Assembly (NCBI GenBank): GCA_022823105.1
Contig: JAJDXU010000009.1
Span: forward strand, 1 to 14,290
DNA from: Dehalococcoidia bacterium
GTDB taxonomy: Bacteria; Chloroflexota; Dehalococcoidia; Lucifugimonadales; UBA3495
DNA: 14,290 bases
Direction of reading: 5' to 3'
The notes below the pieces were generated by a model. That model was not told the DNA's origin and did not search any database. It saw nothing but the letters and a program-made list of their open reading frames with translations. The position numbers and the translations under genes were made by a program. Position 1 is the stretch's first letter, and each line of letters begins with the position of its first letter. Positions 12,807 to 14,290 of the stretch are shown here, piece by piece.

Positions 12807-12865
12807 GTCAGCCGCTCCCTGTCGCTCTCATGGCGCCCGTTTTCTGCGCTCGCCGCCATTCTACC

Positions 12866-12970
12866 CCGCCCATCGCAATCCACACCCACTTATCACAATC
12901 CACCCTCCGCTCATCGCCACCCACGTGCCGCTCATCCTGAGCCACACGCCGCTCATCCTGAGGCTGTCGA
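12866..12970. repeat. 21-bp degenerate tandem array
   Basis: CCGCTCATC or close variants recur at 12866 (one change), 12886 (two changes), 12907, 12928 and 12949, a period of 20-21 bp. The last two units share the longer GCCGCTCATCCTGAG (12927-12941 and 12948-12962). The array fills the gap between the AKR and MFS genes. Read on the minus strand in one frame it encodes seven-residue repeats (M-S-G-x-W-x-x), but that frame belongs to no supported gene. Confidence 0.7.
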
Positions 12971-12982
12971 AGGATGAGCGGC
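12948..12982. repeat. 12-bp inverted repeat overlapping the MFS stop codon
   Basis: GCCGCTCATCCT (12948-12959) and AGGATGAGCGGC (12971-12982) are perfect inverted copies around an 11-base loop. The MFS stop codon (opposite 12953-12955) lies inside the left arm, and the last nine residues of the transporter (AAHPSTASG) are encoded by the element. No T-run follows on the minus strand, so it is not a standard terminator. It looks like an intergenic repeat element of the REP type. Confidence 0.65.
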
Positions 12983-14290
12983 CTCCTCCCGTTCCCGCGC
13001 GCTCGCCCGCATCAGCAACGCCGGCACAACCGCCACCAGCGCGATGATTCCAGCCACGCGATAGAAGGTGTGGAACAGGTCCAGGCTGGCCGTCTGCAAG
13101 GTCTCCCTGTATTCCGCGATCGCCTGTGCCCGCGCCGCCGCGTCCAGCCCGGTCATGGTCAGCGGCGACGGCGTCTCGGCCAGTATCGCCAGGAACTCGT
13201 TGACGCCCCACGCCGAAAGCGCGGCCATACCCAGCGTCATCCCCAGCATCCGCGCCACCACCACCGTGGACGCCGACACCGCCCGGTATTCGTACGGCGC
13301 AGCGGCGATGGCCCGGTGCATCAAAGGCGCGATCACCAGTCCGAACCCGACGCCGGCCATCACCATGTCCAGCGTCAGCCGCGGCTCCGCAATTTCCACG
13401 GGCCACCCGCTGAGGCGGAACATGCCGGCCGCGATCAGCGCCAGGCCGACGACGGCCACCCATCGGGCATCCACCCAGCGCAGCAGCCATCCGCCCAGGA
13501 TGGCGAACACCGGAATCGTCCCCGTCATCCGCAGCAGCCACAGCGCGGCGGTGGTCGCGTCCACCGGGTGCTCGGGACGGTTCATCACGGTGTTCGCCAT
13601 GATCACCGTCGTCGCCATGGCGATGATCAGCGCGACCCCCACCAGCAGTTGGCATGCGTTGGCGGACACGAACGCCCACACTCGGAACAATGCTCCGGAC
13701 AATATCGGTTCCACCGTCCGCCGCTGCGCCCAGACCAGCATCCCCACGCACAACGCGCATCCCGCTAGCAGGCCGAAAGGGACCCACGACGTCGCCCGGA
13801 ACAGTCCCTCGTGGGCGAAGGCCAGCGACACCAGCACCAGCGCCACCGTCAGGATTGCCGCTCCTCGGTAGTCCATCCGCGCGCCGGCGGCGGCCTGCTT
13901 GGGTACCCAGAGCAGCGCCGCCGCGATTGCGGCCGCCTGCGGCACGTTCAGCCAGAAGATTGCCCGCCAGCCCCAGATCTCGATCACCGCGCCGCCGTAC
14001 GCCGGCCCCAGCATGCTGCCGGCCTCCGCTGCGCCGGCCACGATGCCCAGCGCCAGCCCGCGATGCTGCGGTGCCGTCAACGCCGCCGCGATGGCCAGGC
14101 TGATGGGCACCGCGCCGCCGCCGCCGATGGCCTGGATGACCCGGGCGACGACAATCTGGTCCAACGGTTCCAGCAACCCGTTCAGCCACTCCGATTTGCC
14201 GGACAACGCCACCAGCGTCGTCCCGATGCCGAACACCGCCAGCGACGCCCAGTAGATGCGAACGTATCCGTGCACGTCGGCCAGCCGTCC
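12953..14290 (-). CDS. MFS transporter, DHA2 (14-TM drug/proton antiporter) type, 5' end cut off
   Basis: The open frame reaches the right edge, so at least 445 residues are present and the first helix is missing. The first residues in view, G-R-L-A-D-V-H-G-Y-V-R-I-Y, are MFS motif A between TM2 and TM3, so the internal GTG at 14275 is not the start. ARVIQAIGGGGAVPISLAI is the TM4 region (motif B, R then G-x-G-G-G). GLALGIVAGAAEAGSMLGPAYGGAVI is motif C of antiporters, and WRAIFWLNVPQA follows as usual in the DHA2 group. About eleven further helices can be counted. A late periplasmic loop (ETPSPLTMTGLDAAARAQAI) precedes the last helix. It probably exports drugs or metabolites using the proton gradient. 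The C-terminus is supplied by a repeat element. Confidence 0.9.
   Translation of the reverse strand, partial: GRLADVHGYVRIYWASLAVFGIGTTLVALSGKSEWLNGLLEPLDQIVVARVIQAIGGGGAVPISLAIAAALTAPQHRGLALGIVAGAAEAGSMLGPAYGGAVIEIWGWRAIFWLNVPQAAAIAAALLWVPKQAAAGARMDYRGAAILTVALVLVSLAFAHEGLFRATSWVPFGLLAGCALCVGMLVWAQRRTVEPILSGALFRVWAFVSANACQLLVGVALIIAMATTVIMANTVMNRPEHPVDATTAALWLLRMTGTIPVFAILGGWLLRWVDARWVAVVGLALIAAGMFRLSGWPVEIAEPRLTLDMVMAGVGFGLVIAPLMHRAIAAAPYEYRAVSASTVVVARMLGMTLGMAALSAWGVNEFLAILAETPSPLTMTGLDAAARAQAIAEYRETLQTASLDLFHTFYRVAGIIALVAVVPALLMRASAREREEAAHPSTASG

Noticed and set aside
12866..12982. CRISPR-like array
   Set aside because: The units are contiguous with a 21-bp period and no unique spacers, and no cas genes are present.
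12861..14189. Long minus-strand open frame of 442 codons
   Set aside because: It is out of frame with the MFS transporter, extremely Gly/Arg-rich and has no membrane helices; it is a high-GC shadow of the real gene.

Overview
The window is about 14.3 kb of high-GC bacterial DNA, densely coded on both strands, with no rRNA, tRNA, CRISPR array or insertion sequence that I can see. The gene set (two-gene MaoC-type hydratase, BioD-like/DRTGG protein, PaREP1 protein, TcmP/DUF5131 pair, short GC-rich inverted repeats at gene ends) resembles free-living Chloroflexota such as Dehalococcoidia/SAR202-like lineages. That is an inference from gene content, not a proof. Several short stretches (about 1-620, 8700-9710 and 10420-10690) look visibly less GC-rich than the rest and carry accessory genes, which suggests acquisition by transfer.

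Layout. (1) 1-992, minus strand: a TumE-like (DUF6516) toxin cut by the window edge, overlapped by its probable antitoxin gene, and upstream of these two very small membrane proteins in tandem. (2) 1192-4854, plus strand: a tightly packed probable operon of seven genes: two MaoC-like hot-dog proteins, a PaREP1/HEPN-like protein, a SelW-like Rdx protein interrupted by an in-frame TGA, a pentapeptide-repeat protein, a one-TM coiled-coil protein and a P-loop/DRTGG protein. (3) 4851-4930: paired GC-rich inverted repeats between convergent genes. (4) 4949-8649, minus strand: small ABM-like protein, NhaA antiporter, RNase Z-like metallo-beta-lactamase hydrolase, and D-2-hydroxyacid dehydrogenase. 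(5) 8709-11968, plus strand: a promoter with an inverted repeat, the TcmP/DUF5131 three-Cys-motif pair, an orphan ribbon-helix-helix protein, a degenerate 2H-phosphoesterase-like protein, and a second coiled-coil membrane protein related to the one at 3523. (6) 11982-14290, minus strand: aldo/keto reductase, a 21-bp repeat array with a strong inverted repeat, and a DHA2-type MFS transporter running off the window.

The main discovery is at 2475-2789. A 104-codon frame has TGA exactly where the second cysteine of the Rdx/SelW CxxC redox motif belongs (C18-V-P-U21). Coding continues intact for 83 codons after the TGA. A hairpin with the geometry of a bacterial SECIS element begins 13 nt after it. 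I read this as a selenocysteine-containing SelW-like protein that ordinary gene calling would miss or split. Its stop codon overlaps the start of the pentapeptide-repeat gene, which has no visible ribosome-binding site, so translation of the latter may depend on selenocysteine read-through.

Other points of interest are the overlapping toxin/antitoxin frames, the two separated coiled-coil membrane paralogues with a shared C-terminal motif, the TcmP/DUF5131 module, and two different inverted-repeat families that each supply the stop codon of a neighbouring gene.
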